Below, piece after piece: positions 5,584-6,215 of a stretch of 6,215 nt of DNA. The notes beneath the pieces were generated by a model that saw nothing but the letters and a program-made list of their open reading frames with translations, was not told the origin of the DNA and searched no databases. The translations under genes and the position numbers were made by a program. The stretch's first letter is position 1. Each line of letters starts with the position of its first letter. This DNA comes from Bacteroidales bacterium UBA4347 (lineage in GTDB: Bacteria > Bacteroidota > Bacteroidia > Bacteroidales > P3): the NCBI GenBank assembly GCA_002394185.1, contig DGTB01000036.1, positions 1 to 6,215 of the forward strand, written 5' to 3'.

Positions 5584-6215
5584 ATGAAAAAGCTATTTTT
5601 TATCATTTCCATCGTCATAATTCCTTTTATAGCGAAGGGACAGGACACATTAATATATCCCTCACCCGATATGTTGTATTCGAGTTGTATCCACCCCGAC
5701 TCTATTTACGCAATTGGAGGAGCTAACAAATGGCCCTACCGTATAGCAATCGAAAACTATGGAGAAAACACACATACCATATACGGGATAGCCGTCACCG
5801 CAAAATTCCCCATCCCTGCCAATTCGTCGCTGACATTCTATGAAAGGGTCGATAATGTTGTCAGGATTACCGACACCATAGCAGGAGAGACCGTCCCCTA
5901 TCCGTTCAACTATTACATCAAATATTATCCTTATTGCTCCGCCACAACAACAGCGTCCAAAACCATTCCTTGCTTCCTCTACCTGTTCGACACCCCCCAC
6001 AAAAATATAGACACCTTTTATGTGGGTTTAAACGCCCCTTGGTCTATATGGCAGGACTCCAACCTAATTTATTTATATGCAACATGGTATTGGGCACATG
6101 ATGGTGAAACAGCTATGTTTATTAACGAGGACGCCCTTCTCCCCGGGCGGAGTCTTTATGACCGAAGTCGCGCTTCTGGTGTCATGGGCTCACTCTATCC
6201 CCTCATCGGGCTGCC
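5584..6215 (+). CDS. Exported protein of unknown function, 3' end beyond window
   Basis: An open frame of 210 codons runs from the ATG at 5584 to the window edge without a stop, so the gene is partial. It begins with a clear signal peptide (MKKLFFIISIVIIPFIAKGQ, likely cleaved near AKG/Q). The mature part is rich in Tyr, Ile, Asn and Thr and looks beta-rich, with segments such as HTIYGIAVTAKF (residues about 70-81) and NIDTFYVGLNAPW. I do not recognise a named family. The style resembles uncharacterised Bacteroidales secreted proteins that often end in a type IX sorting domain, but that end is not in the window. The composition differs from its neighbours: ATA is used nine times in 210 codons against two in the 356 codons of prfA, and A/T-ending codons are common. 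No promoter box is visible in the 89-nt gap after prfA. It could be a transferred or rapidly evolving gene. Confidence 0.75.
   Translation, partial: MKKLFFIISIVIIPFIAKGQDTLIYPSPDMLYSSCIHPDSIYAIGGANKWPYRIAIENYGENTHTIYGIAVTAKFPIPANSSLTFYERVDNVVRITDTIAGETVPYPFNYYIKYYPYCSATTTASKTIPCFLYLFDTPHKNIDTFYVGLNAPWSIWQDSNLIYLYATWYWAHDGETAMFINEDALLPGRSLYDRSRASGVMGSLYPLIGL

Overview
The window looks like chromosomal DNA from a GC-rich member of the Bacteroidales, probably an uncultured gut- or rumen-type lineage. The evidence is a release factor 1 with Bacteroidetes-type sequence around its GGQ motif, a secreted protein ending in a CHU_C-type (type IX secretion, type B) sorting domain, a match to the Bacteroidetes -7 promoter element TAnnTTTG, and weak or absent Shine-Dalgarno sequences. 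The lineage is inferred from remembered family features; no database was searched.

Layout, all on the + strand. Bases 1-122 are a leader without a supported gene and contain a G-rich, quadruplex-capable tract (31-55). Bases 123-1727 encode a polytopic lipid/polysaccharide flippase (MATE/Wzx-type). Its reading frame is interrupted, without loss of frame, by a roughly 130-bp hairpin-rich repeat (about 341-470). Bases 1752-4319, only 24 nt downstream, encode an 855-residue secreted multidomain protein with PKD/Ig-like modules and a T9SS type B C-terminal domain. Bases 4320-4423 are an intergenic region made almost entirely of a ten-copy 7-bp tandem array (4331-4400), running directly into a promoter whose -7 box ends 8 nt before the next start codon. 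Bases 4424-5494 are prfA (release factor 1). A cluster of hairpins begins across the prfA stop codon (5481-5538). Bases 5584-6215 are the first 210 codons of an uncharacterised exported protein that runs off the window and is clearly AT-richer than its neighbours.

Functionally, the flippase and the type B secreted protein are probably co-transcribed and both concern the cell envelope or surface. prfA has its own promoter and is a housekeeping gene. The last gene is another envelope or secreted protein of unknown role. I see no defence system, CRISPR array, RNA gene or transposase. The most noteworthy items are the translated repeat inside the flippase, the exact heptamer array before prfA, the apparently leaderless prfA promoter, and an abrupt change in synonymous codon choice inside the secreted-protein gene.
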